Assembly (NCBI RefSeq): GCF_011813015.1
Contig: NZ_QHLQ01000003.1
Span: forward strand, 1-64,000
DNA length: 64,000 nucleotides
From: Parasedimentitalea denitrificans
GTDB lineage: Bacteria > Pseudomonadota > Alphaproteobacteria > Rhodobacterales > Rhodobacteraceae
Direction: 5' to 3'
Shown here: positions 9,162 through 17,056 of the stretch, in pieces
Layout: each line of letters begins with the position of its first letter
Position numbering within the stretch: the stretch's first letter is position 1
Notes under the pieces: model-generated
Seen by the model: only the letters and a program-made list of their open reading frames with translations
Databases searched by the model: none
What the model was told of the DNA's origin: nothing
Program-made: the position numbers and the translations under genes

Positions 9162-10112
9162 ATGGCCAAAGCATTTGCGTCCCAAGGGGACATGACGGAA
9201 AAGAAAATCACCTTCGACGAAATCGGTGAAGGGCTCTATGCCTTTACCGCCGAAGGCGACCCGAACTCGGGTGTGATTATCGGTGATGATAGCGTGATGA
9301 TTGTTGAGGCGCAGGCGACACCGCGTCTGGCCAACAAGGTCATCGAATGTGTGCGCTCGGTCACTGACAAACCGATCAGCCACGTTGTACTGACCCACTA
9401 CCACGCGGTACGGGTACTGGGTGCCAGTGCCTTTGGTGCCCAACAGGTCATCATGGGCGACACCGCCCGTTCAATGGTTGTTGAGCGCGGCCAAGAGGAC
9501 TGGGACAGCGAATTCCAACGCTTCCCCCGCCTGTTCGAAGGTCACGAGAGCATTCCCGGTCTGACATGGCCAACGACCACATTCAGCGAAGACATGACCG
9601 TTTATCTGGGCAACCGCCGCGTTGACCTGATGCATCTGGGTCGCGCCCATACAGCGGGCGACATCGTCATTCACGTACCAGATCAGAATGTCATGTTCAC
9701 CGGTGACATCGTCGAAGATCATTCCGCCTGTTACTGTGGTGATGGTCACTTTGCGGATTGGGGCGATACGCTGGACAACATCGCCTCCTTTGACGTCGAC
9801 GCAATTGCGCCGGGTCGTGGCGGTGCGTTGATCGGCAAAGAAGCCGTAGCTCGCGCCATTGAAAGCACTCGTGACTTTGTCGAAAGCACCTATCGCCCAG
9901 CCGCCAAGGTTGCCGCCCGCAATGGTACATTGAAAGAAGCATGGGACGCGGTGCGGGCCGAGTGTGATCCAAAGTTCAAGGATTACGCCATCTACGAGCA
10001 CTGCCTGCCGTTCAACGTTGCCCGCGCCTTTGATGAGGCCCGTGGCATCGATCACCCCCGCATCTGGACCGCCCAGCGCGATCTGGAGATGTGGGACGCA
10101 CTGCAAGGCTGA
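9162..10112 (+). CDS. MBL-fold protein with altered metal motif
   Basis: A 316-aa metallo-beta-lactamase-fold protein. The HxHxDH zinc motif is replaced by H79-Y-H81-A-V83-R84 (THYHAVRVLGA), so the Asp and third His are missing. The later ligands look present (HLGRAHTAGDIVIH, FTGDIVEDHS). This suggests a mononuclear site, a different metal, or a non-hydrolytic role; the rest of the fold is well kept, so it is not a decayed copy. It is the last gene of the first hmg transcription unit, 4 nt after the DHFR-like gene. An internal ATG at 9192 with AAGGGG upstream is an alternative start. Confidence 0.72.
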   Translation: MAKAFASQGDMTEKKITFDEIGEGLYAFTAEGDPNSGVIIGDDSVMIVEAQATPRLANKVIECVRSVTDKPISHVVLTHYHAVRVLGASAFGAQQVIMGDTARSMVVERGQEDWDSEFQRFPRLFEGHESIPGLTWPTTTFSEDMTVYLGNRRVDLMHLGRAHTAGDIVIHVPDQNVMFTGDIVEDHSACYCGDGHFADWGDTLDNIASFDVDAIAPGRGGALIGKEAVARAIESTRDFVESTYRPAAKVAARNGTLKEAWDAVRAECDPKFKDYAIYEHCLPFNVARAFDEARGIDHPRIWTAQRDLEMWDALQG

Positions 10113-10261
10113 AGCTGAAGGGCACTTATCAGCTTCGCCCTTAAGGCCCGAATTATCTCGGGTTTCCGCCTTCCAGGCGGAAAAATGCCAATAAAACAGG
10201 CGCAAGGCATTGATCCAGATCGTGTCGCCATAGCCTGAATAATGAGAAAATAAGCTAATAC

Positions 10262-10283
10262 TCCCGGCGGCCTGCCGCCGGGA
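10262..10283. terminator. strong hairpin between the two hmg transcription units
   Basis: Perfect 10-bp GC-rich inverted repeat (10262-10271 and 10274-10283). A second hairpin, CCGCC-N5-GGCGG with flanking T and A runs, lies about 90 bp upstream. There is no long T tract directly after the main stem, so this may be a factor-assisted stop for the upstream unit or an attenuator in the leader of the FAD hydroxylase gene. Confidence 0.45.
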
Positions 10284-10330
10284 AACAGAGGAATTGCGTG
10301 TTGTGCACGCTCATCTAGGGAGGAGACCAG

Positions 10331-11941
10331 ATGAACAAGATTTTTGAAGTTCCCGTGTACCCGTATGAACGCCATGCGGATCAGGATGCATCCGCGCCTG
10401 TGCGCCACAAGGTCATCGTAATTGGTGCCGGCCCCATTGGCCTGGGCGCTGCCATCGACCTGGCCCAGCAGGGCATCGAGGTTGTTGTGCTGGATGACAA
10501 CGACAAGGTCAGCTTTGGTTCGCGGGCCATCTGCTTTGCCAAGCGACCACTAGAAATCCTAGACCGGTTAGGCTGCGGCCAACCCATGGTCGACAAGGGT
10601 GTGCAGTGGAATGTCGGCAAGGTGTTTTTTGATGACCGTGAAGTCTATGACTTCAACCTTCTGGACGAGGAAGGCCACAAGCGTCCCGCCTTTATCAACC
10701 TTCAGCAATACTATTTCGAAGAGTACATGGTTCACCGGGTCCGCCAGCTGCAGGCACAGGGTGCACCAATCGAAATTCGAGGCCGCAACAAGGTGTCGGC
10801 CATTGGCACTCATCCCGATCACGTCACCATCGAAGTCGACACCCCCGAGGGATCTTACAACCTCGAAGCTGACTGGCTGATTGCCTGTGACGGGGCCGGA
10901 TCACCGACACGGGCGATGCTGGGCAAGGATTTCGTTGGCCGGGTGTTCGAGGACAACTTCCTGATCGCTGATGTGGTGATGGAGGCCGACTTTCCAACAG
11001 AACGCTGGTTCTGGTTTGATCCGCCGTTCAACAAGGGTCAGTCCGCCCTTCTGCACAAGCAGCCTGACAACGTTTGGCGTATCGATTTGCAGCTAGGTTG
11101 GGACATCGACAAGGAACGCGAAAAGCGGCCTGAAAATGTCATTCCACGCCTGAAGGCAATGCTAGGCGATGATGTTGAATTCGAGCTGGAGTGGGTCTCG
11201 ATCTATACCTTCCAGTGTCGCCGCATGGAGAAGTTCCGCCATGGTCGGGTGTTGTTTGCCGGCGACGCCGCGCATCAGGTTTCGCCCTTTGGGGCACGTG
11301 GGGCCAACTCGGGTCTGCAGGATACCGATAACCTGTGCTGGAAACTGAAGCTGGTGATTGATGGCAAGGCTCCTGAAAGCCTGCTGGACAGCTATGATGA
11401 CGAGCGGATCCATGGTGCGGATGAGAACATCCTGAACTCTAGCCGCTCGACCGATTTCATCACACCAAAATCAGAAACCTCGCGCCTGTTCCGCGATGCG
11501 GTTCTGGATCTGGCCGAGCAGTATGAGTTTGCCCGCCCGCTGGTCAACTCAGGCCGTCTGTCTGTGCCCTGCACCTATGACGGGTCACCACTGAATTCGG
11601 CGGATGCATTGGCTGGCCCCGACTACACACGCCCCGGATCAGCCTGCCCGGATGCACCGCTTGGGGATGAATTCCTGCTGCCGAAACTGGCCGACAAGTT
11701 CACCCTGCTGACCATTGATGCCGATGCCACTGACGTCATCGAAGAAGCCGGCATCACGGTGGAACGGCTGGCACTGTCGGTCAAAGACGACAAGACGCTG
11801 GCGCTAAAGGACCGTTACCTTGGCGAGCTCGAAAGTGGTGTCTACCTGATCCGTCCGGATCAGCACGTTGCGGCCCGTCGACCATCCTATGATGAAAACC
11901 TGTTCCGCGCTGCCATTCGCCGCGTCACAGGCCAGGAGTGA
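10331..11941 (+). CDS. FAD-dependent aromatic monooxygenase
   Basis: A 536-aa flavoprotein of the PheA/MhpA-type class A hydroxylases. GAGPIGLGAAIDLAQQG (about residues 32-48) is the FAD dinucleotide-binding loop, WLIACDGAGS the DG motif, and VLFAGDAAHQVSPFGARGAN the GD motif; the C-terminal thioredoxin-like domain (about 430-536) is present. Such enzymes use NAD(P)H and O2 to hydroxylate phenolic rings. In this setting it may produce homogentisate or a related dihydroxy aromatic, but the substrate is unknown. A strong GGGAGGAGA ribosome site precedes the start. It heads a second unit with the DUF2783, VOC and maiA genes. Confidence 0.85.
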   Translation: MNKIFEVPVYPYERHADQDASAPVRHKVIVIGAGPIGLGAAIDLAQQGIEVVVLDDNDKVSFGSRAICFAKRPLEILDRLGCGQPMVDKGVQWNVGKVFFDDREVYDFNLLDEEGHKRPAFINLQQYYFEEYMVHRVRQLQAQGAPIEIRGRNKVSAIGTHPDHVTIEVDTPEGSYNLEADWLIACDGAGSPTRAMLGKDFVGRVFEDNFLIADVVMEADFPTERWFWFDPPFNKGQSALLHKQPDNVWRIDLQLGWDIDKEREKRPENVIPRLKAMLGDDVEFELEWVSIYTFQCRRMEKFRHGRVLFAGDAAHQVSPFGARGANSGLQDTDNLCWKLKLVIDGKAPESLLDSYDDERIHGADENILNSSRSTDFITPKSETSRLFRDAVLDLAEQYEFARPLVNSGRLSVPCTYDGSPLNSADALAGPDYTRPGSACPDAPLGDEFLLPKLADKFTLLTIDADATDVIEEAGITVERLALSVKDDKTLALKDRYLGELESGVYLIRPDQHVAARRPSYDENLFRAAIRRVTGQE

Positions 11942-11945
11942 TATC

Positions 11946-12149
11946 ATGACAGATCAACTGACACTGACACCGAACATCGACGGAGGTGATGACTTCTATG
12001 CAGAACTCCTCGCCACTCACGAGGGCCTGAGCAAGGCAGACAGCGATGCGTTGAACGCGCGGCTGATCCTGGTGATGGCCAACCAGATTGGCGACCGCGC
12101 CATCCTATCCCAAGCGCTGGCTGCGGCCGCTCTGAAATCGGAGGAATAA
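11946..12149 (+). CDS. DUF2783 family small protein
   Basis: A 67-aa acidic, helix-rich protein (DDFYAELLATHEGLSKADSDALNARLILVMANQIGD). It fits DUF2783 as I remember that family, whose genes typically follow an FAD monooxygenase, as here with 4 bp between them. A small partner or regulator of the hydroxylase is the natural inference, but no function is known to me. The frame is open upstream inside the monooxygenase gene; the ATG at 11946, just past that gene's stop with the GGCCAGGAG ribosome site before it, is the true start. Confidence 0.75.
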   Translation: MTDQLTLTPNIDGGDDFYAELLATHEGLSKADSDALNARLILVMANQIGDRAILSQALAAAALKSEE

Positions 12150-12153
12150 CGAC

Positions 12154-12696
12154 ATGAAAATCGAACAGATCCACCATGTTGCCTATCGCTGCAAAGACGC
12201 CAAGCAGACGGTGGAATGGTATAACACCATGCTCAAGATGGACTTTGTTCTGGCGATTGCCGAGGACCACGTGCCGTCTACCCACGAACCGGACCCCTAC
12301 ATGCATATCTTTATGGATGCAGGGAACGGCAATGTGCTGGCGTTCTTTGAGCTGCCGACGAAACCGGAAATGGACCGTGATCGCAACACGCCGATCTGGG
12401 TGCAGCACATTGCGTTCAAGGTCAAAGACCGCGACACTTTGCTGGAGTTCCGGGATCATCTTGTGGCCAATGATGTCGAAGTTCTGGGTGTGACTGATCA
12501 CTCGATCTTCCACTCAATCTACTTCTTTGATCCCAATGGCCACCGGGTTGAACTGGCCTGCCCAGATCCCGCCGAAGAAGCCATGCTGGCCAAACTGGAC
12601 GCGGTGAAATGGGACATGCTGGAGGAATGGTCAAAGACCAAGAAGGCACCCAAACATGCTGAATGGATGCACTCAAAAGAGTTGAGTGACGTTTAA
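12154..12696 (+). CDS. VOC family metalloenzyme, dioxygenase-like
   Basis: A 180-aa two-module vicinal-oxygen-chelate protein with a full set of probable metal ligands: H8 (IHHVAYRC), E66 (LAFFELP), H85 (VQHIAFKV) and E133 (HRVELACP). The order and length resemble glyoxalase/extradiol-like proteins. Because it is locked behind the FAD hydroxylase and DUF2783 genes (GGAGGAA ribosome site overlapping their stop), it probably acts on the hydroxylated aromatic or a ring-cleavage product. Whether it is a dioxygenase, isomerase or hydrolase is open. Confidence 0.78.
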   Translation: MKIEQIHHVAYRCKDAKQTVEWYNTMLKMDFVLAIAEDHVPSTHEPDPYMHIFMDAGNGNVLAFFELPTKPEMDRDRNTPIWVQHIAFKVKDRDTLLEFRDHLVANDVEVLGVTDHSIFHSIYFFDPNGHRVELACPDPAEEAMLAKLDAVKWDMLEEWSKTKKAPKHAEWMHSKELSDV

Positions 12697-12764
12697 ACTA
12701 GACAGGGGTGCTTGGCAGCACGCACCCTACACAGGCTGATTGTGACACGGGTGGAGACCAAGGA

Positions 12765-13403
12765 ATGAGTGAGACAGTTCTGTATGATTATTGGCGGTCA
12801 TCAGCCAGTTATCGTTTGCGCATTGCGCTGAACCTAGCAGGTGTTCCTTATCGGGCTGTTTCGATTGATCTGGTCAAGGGCGAGCAAAAGTCGCCCGCCC
12901 ATCTGGCCCGCAATCCACAAGGTCTGGTGCCGGTTCTTGAAATCGACGGGCTGCGACTGACCCAGTCGCTGGCTATTCTCGACTATCTGGACCAAACCCG
13001 CGAGATGGGCCTGCAGCCCGAAAATCCCGCGCTGCGAGTGCAGGTTCAGGCCCTGGCCCACTCGATCGCGGTGGATATTCACCCGGTGTGCAACTTGCAG
13101 GTGGTTGCCCATGCCGCGTCGATTGCCGCCGATCAGACCGGCGTCCGCGAGTTCTGGATGGCGCGGTTCATCCGGCCGGGGTTAGAGGCATTTGAGAGCT
13201 TGTTGGGCGCATTTCACCAGCAGCCCTACTGCGTTGGTCAGGAACCGGGGTTGGCTGACATCTGCCTGATGCCACAGCTGTATAACGCCCGGCGTTGGGA
13301 GGTCGATTTCTCTGATCTATCCCGGATTGTCGCAGTAGAAACAGCCTGCGCGCAGCATCCTGCCTTTTTGGCAGCACATCCAGATGCAGTTAACAACGCT
13401 TAG
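12765..13403 (+). CDS. maiA: maleylacetoacetate isomerase
   Basis: A 212-aa zeta-class glutathione transferase. The N-terminal thioredoxin fold holds the glutathione-activating motif SSASYRLRIAL (zeta consensus SSxSxRxRIAL) and NPQGLVPVLEIDG; the helical domain contains HPVCNLQVV, typical of maleylacetoacetate isomerase. It converts maleylacetoacetate to fumarylacetoacetate between HmgA and FahA. The frame opens 57 nt earlier, but the ATG at 12765 follows AAGGA and matches the family start. Last gene of the second hmg unit. Confidence 0.93.
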   Translation: MSETVLYDYWRSSASYRLRIALNLAGVPYRAVSIDLVKGEQKSPAHLARNPQGLVPVLEIDGLRLTQSLAILDYLDQTREMGLQPENPALRVQVQALAHSIAVDIHPVCNLQVVAHAASIAADQTGVREFWMARFIRPGLEAFESLLGAFHQQPYCVGQEPGLADICLMPQLYNARRWEVDFSDLSRIVAVETACAQHPAFLAAHPDAVNNA

Positions 13404-13428
13404 TCGCAATTGATGTGAACCATAGCAA

Positions 13429-13444
13429 GCGCCCCTTGGGGCGC
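13429..13444. terminator. hairpin between convergent maiA and ThDP-enzyme genes
   Basis: Perfect palindrome GCGCCCC-TT-GGGGCGC in the 67-bp convergent gap; it could stop transcription from both sides. No T run follows on either strand, so strength is uncertain. Confidence 0.5.
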
Positions 13445-13470
13445 CTGCCTGTATGTCTCTATCGCGCGGG

Positions 13471-15093
13471 TTAAATGCGCATACGTGGCACGTCGTGTGG
13501 ATCAAGGCGAAGTTCGATCAGCACCGGACCTTTGCGGGTTTCAAGCGCCGTCAGAGCGGTTTCCAGTTCCTCGGCAGAGCGCACCTCAAATCCCTGACCA
13601 CCTAGCGACGTGGCAATTCCGGCGAACGAAGGCCAATGGAATTCGGTCAGGCTGGGATCCATCTTGCGATCCAAGAACTGGATATGCTCGGCGCCATAGG
13701 CGGAGTCGTTGGCAACGATCACGATCAGGTCAAGGCCAAGGCGCACGGCGGTGTTGAACTCGTTGATGCCGCCCATCATGAACCCACCATCACCACTAAA
13801 CATAACCACTGGCCGGTCAGGGGCCGCCAGCCCAGCACCGACAGCTTCCTGCAGGCCAAGCCCGATGGAACCAAAGTTCGCTGTAACCACAAAGCTTTGC
13901 GGATCAGGCGCCGAGATACGGCACCAGACTTCGGTCATGAAACGACCGCCGTCGGTAACCAGCACACGGTCCTTTGGAAGCGCGGTTTCCAGCCGTTCCA
14001 GCGCGTGGACATAATTCACACAGCCCTCGGCTGTTTTGTCCGGCCCGGTGGGGTGCAAGGTAAGTGTCTCGATGTCCAATTCGCGGGTAAAGCCACTGGC
14101 CGCGATTTCAGCCTCGTCCAGCCAGTACAGAATGGTTTCAGCCGTTAGCCCCGCATCGGCCACCAGTGCTGCATCAGGGTGCAACCCGCCACCAATGGCG
14201 GTTGGCTCTACATCCACCTGCACGATCCGCTTGTCCTTCATCAACTTGCCACGGTCGGTGGTAAAGTCATGCAGCGCAGTGCCGAAACAGACGATACAAT
14301 CCGACTGGGCGATCAGGTCATAGGCGGCTGGCGTGGACAGGGTTCCAAAGATGTCGATGTTGTAGGGATGGTCGTTGAACAGCCCCTTGGCCTTTAGTGT
14401 TGTGGCCAGTGGGGCCTCTAGCCGGTCGGCCAGCTTGATCAACTGATCCCGTGCCGAAACAGCACCGCCACCAGCCAAGATCAGCGGACGGCGAGCCGAG
14501 GCGATCATGCCGATCGCCTCGTCCAGCGTATCGCCCTCGGCCACGCCACCGGGCGCGGTGAATACGTCGAGCACCTGTGTCTTGTGGCTTGTTGTCTCCC
14601 ACATGAAATCTGCAGGCATATTCAAAACGATTGGGCGGCGTTCAACCTGTGCCCGGTAAAAGGCCCGCGCAACGTCCATTCCAACAGTGTCGGGGGCGCG
14701 CAACTGCACAAACCCAGCGCCGGATGCTTTGACCACTTCGCGCTGATCAATGCCCTGCAGGTGACGCGGGTTGGCCACCGGAGTATCCCCAGCCAGCAGA
14801 ACCATTGGGATATGTCCCCGCACACCTTCGGTCAGAGCTGTCATGCAATTGGTCAGCGCCGGGCCATGGGTCACAGATGCTACGCCGACTTTGCCTGAAA
14901 CTTGGGCATAGGCCAGCGCCATCAGCACCGAGCTGCCCTCGTGAGCGGCCGGAACAAACCGCCCGGCACATTCCCGCACAAAGCTGTCCACGATGAACAG
15001 GTTGGCATCGCCCATCAGCCCAAACATCGTCTCAACCCCGTGGTCACTCACCGCACGGGCAATGGCCTGATAGACATGCATTTCGCTACTCAT
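13471..15093 (-). CDS. thiamine diphosphate-dependent enzyme, acetolactate synthase-like
   Basis: A 540-aa ThDP enzyme of the acetohydroxyacid synthase/decarboxylase superfamily with three domains: N-terminal pyrimidine-binding with catalytic Glu52 (AAHEGSSVLMALAYA), central Rossmann-like, and C-terminal diphosphate-binding with the GDGG...ND motif (FSGDGGFMMGGINEF, VANDSAYG). It is not IlvB by context: no small subunit ilvH and no ilvC nearby. Substrate is unknown; a 2-oxo acid or acyl-CoA lyase is likely. The frame extends upstream, but AGGAGAG lies just before the ATG at 15093, which starts MSSEMHVYQAI as in the family. The TSUP exporter gene lies 200 bp upstream on the same strand. Confidence 0.8.
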   Translation of the reverse strand: MSSEMHVYQAIARAVSDHGVETMFGLMGDANLFIVDSFVRECAGRFVPAAHEGSSVLMALAYAQVSGKVGVASVTHGPALTNCMTALTEGVRGHIPMVLLAGDTPVANPRHLQGIDQREVVKASGAGFVQLRAPDTVGMDVARAFYRAQVERRPIVLNMPADFMWETTSHKTQVLDVFTAPGGVAEGDTLDEAIGMIASARRPLILAGGGAVSARDQLIKLADRLEAPLATTLKAKGLFNDHPYNIDIFGTLSTPAAYDLIAQSDCIVCFGTALHDFTTDRGKLMKDKRIVQVDVEPTAIGGGLHPDAALVADAGLTAETILYWLDEAEIAASGFTRELDIETLTLHPTGPDKTAEGCVNYVHALERLETALPKDRVLVTDGGRFMTEVWCRISAPDPQSFVVTANFGSIGLGLQEAVGAGLAAPDRPVVMFSGDGGFMMGGINEFNTAVRLGLDLIVIVANDSAYGAEHIQFLDRKMDPSLTEFHWPSFAGIATSLGGQGFEVRSAEELETALTALETRKGPVLIELRLDPHDVPRMRI

Positions 15094-15293
15094 CCGAATT
15101 CTCTCCTGTCGCGTTTGCATCCCTAATAGCTGAAAGCGCATGCGTAGAATGCGCAAATTGAAGCCCCGCGGGCGAAATAATGCAGGGATTATCCGCAAAA
15201 TCACATATTGACGCGCGAATCCCGCACCCAGATCTTCATGGCTAGAAATTCGGCGCAAATCACAGGGGTCTTCGTATCATTCCCGGCGCTATC

Positions 15294-16049
15294 TTAGCCT
15301 AGATAGCCAGATACCCCGTCCCACAACAGTTTCAAGGCTGTGACGCACAACAGCAGATAGCAAAGACGGTAAAGTTGCGCCTGATCCAAACGTTCATGCA
15401 GCCGCCACCCCAGCCATACCCCAAAGGGAATGATCGGCAGCGACAGGCCCATCAGAACCCAAGTGGCAGCAGAGGGCTGCGCCACCCACAGCCACGGCAC
15501 CACTTTGACCAGGTTTCCCGCAGTGAAGAACAGGCTTGTCGTTCCGGCATAGATTGCCTTGGGCAACCCGAGCCCCAGCATGTACAGCGCCAATGGCGGC
15601 CCACCGGAATGAGCAACCATAGTTGTGATCCCAGACCCAACACCCGCCGCTATCGCTTTGGGTGTACTGCGGGGTTTTGGTTTAATGGTTCCACCCTTGC
15701 GAAACCACATTGCCGCAAACGTCAAAGTTATCACTGCCATTGCAATTGAAACGGCTCGTGCATCCAGATGATCCAACACAATGGTGCCTATGGCTATGCC
15801 AACCAACAAGCCGGGCAACAGCAGTTTCAGGTCAACCTTGGACCAAGTTGACGGGCTCCAATACCGCAGCGCGACAACATCCATGACGACAAACAAAGGT
15901 GCCAACAGTGCGCCGGCCTGAAACGGGTCCATCACCAGTGCCAGCAACGGGATGCCAACAATTGCAAAACCGCCGCCAAAACCGCCCTTCATAAAGGCTA
16001 TGACAAAGACCCCCGATAGGGTCAGCAGAATGGTTCCCGCATCAAGCAT
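15294..16049 (-). CDS. TSUP (TauE/SafE) family membrane exporter
   Basis: A 251-aa integral membrane protein with about eight hydrophobic segments in two related halves; the Gly/Pro signatures FMKGGFGGGFAIVGIPLLAL in the first half and GVGSGITTMVAHSGGPPLALY in the second are the TSUP hallmarks. Members export sulfite, sulfonates or other organic anions. The neighbouring ThDP enzyme raises the possibility that it exports a product of that reaction, as TauE accompanies sulfoacetaldehyde acetyltransferase in taurine users, but this ThDP enzyme is not clearly Xsc. The SD before the ATG is weak. Confidence 0.82.
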   Translation of the reverse strand: MLDAGTILLTLSGVFVIAFMKGGFGGGFAIVGIPLLALVMDPFQAGALLAPLFVVMDVVALRYWSPSTWSKVDLKLLLPGLLVGIAIGTIVLDHLDARAVSIAMAVITLTFAAMWFRKGGTIKPKPRSTPKAIAAGVGSGITTMVAHSGGPPLALYMLGLGLPKAIYAGTTSLFFTAGNLVKVVPWLWVAQPSAATWVLMGLSLPIIPFGVWLGWRLHERLDQAQLYRLCYLLLCVTALKLLWDGVSGYLG

Positions 16050-16088
16050 TTGGCGGCAGAGACTCTTTGCAGCTATGGTAAGAGGGCC

Positions 16089-16907
16089 TTAGTCGCCCAG
16101 TTTCGCGTGGACCTCGTCCAGATCAATCTCGCCAATCGGCATCTTGTTTGACGGGTCTTCGAAGTCATATTTGAACAGATCGAAATCACGTTTGTAGATC
16201 TCATAGATCAAGTGCATCGACAAATCGTCAAAGTAATCCTCGACCGGGTGCGCCCGTTTAGGGCCGTGGCCTTCGCTTTCGTTGAAACGCGGGATTGCCG
16301 TCAGATCAACCGGATGCGGAGTGTCGATTGCGCCCAGAACATCGGCCATGCCGTCGTTAAAGCTTTCGGTCCAGATGATCTTGTCATACTTGCCACCGTT
16401 CCAGATGAACGTGGACACATGGCCCGACATGGCGGACCAGTGAATGTCAGGATCCATCGGGCGGCGATAGCGAATGGTGTCACGCACAAACAGCAGGAAC
16501 CGGCGGAAGCTTCGGATCTGGTCAAACTCTTGTTTGCCGTCATCACCACCAACCTCGATGCCATATTCATAGGTCAGCTTGGGAACCAGATTGCCGCGAT
16601 AACGTCGTCCATTACGTTGGATGCCGCAAATTTTATCAAAGAACGAGCTGAGGACGCGGGTATAGGGATTGCGCACGCAGGTAAAGGCATAAGACTTATG
16701 CGCCTGCACATTGCGGGTGATGGGGCCCTGGCTTTCGTCCAGCGCCCATTTGTGCATGCCAGATTTGGCGTCGTGGATATCACCGTCAAAGAATTCGCCG
16801 TGATCGGAGTAATACATGATCTGACCAATGGTCGAGCAGGCGCATTTTGGGACCACGCGGTACACAACGCTTTCACTGTCCGTCATCCAGGTCCCTGGAA
16901 ATCCCAT
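16089..16907 (-). CDS. sulfotransferase family protein
   Basis: A 272-aa cytoplasmic enzyme of the carbohydrate sulfotransferase (Sulfotransfer_2) type. The PAPS-binding 5'-phosphosulfate loop is VVPKCACSTIGQIM (about residues 18-31) and the 3'-phosphate motif is FTCVRNPYTRVLSSFF (about 75-90). Such enzymes place sulfate on sugars. A strong GGAGGTAAGG ribosome site precedes the start. It is divergent (149 bp) from a glycosyltransferase gene, which suggests a shared role in a sulfated surface polysaccharide; that link is an inference from position. No transmembrane anchor is present, unlike the eukaryotic Golgi enzymes. Confidence 0.82.
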   Translation of the reverse strand: MGFPGTWMTDSESVVYRVVPKCACSTIGQIMYYSDHGEFFDGDIHDAKSGMHKWALDESQGPITRNVQAHKSYAFTCVRNPYTRVLSSFFDKICGIQRNGRRYRGNLVPKLTYEYGIEVGGDDGKQEFDQIRSFRRFLLFVRDTIRYRRPMDPDIHWSAMSGHVSTFIWNGGKYDKIIWTESFNDGMADVLGAIDTPHPVDLTAIPRFNESEGHGPKRAHPVEDYFDDLSMHLIYEIYKRDFDLFKYDFEDPSNKMPIGEIDLDEVHAKLGD

Positions 16908-17056
16908 ATGTCCTTACCTCCATCCGTGCTGCATTTCGCGGTTCCTGACGATTGCAGACATCTATATGCAAAAACCAGAACTAACTGGTTTATTCAATCA
17001 GACTTCGCCCTTATCAAGGGATACAAAGCAAAGAAATCAGGTGTACTGTCCCTAAA

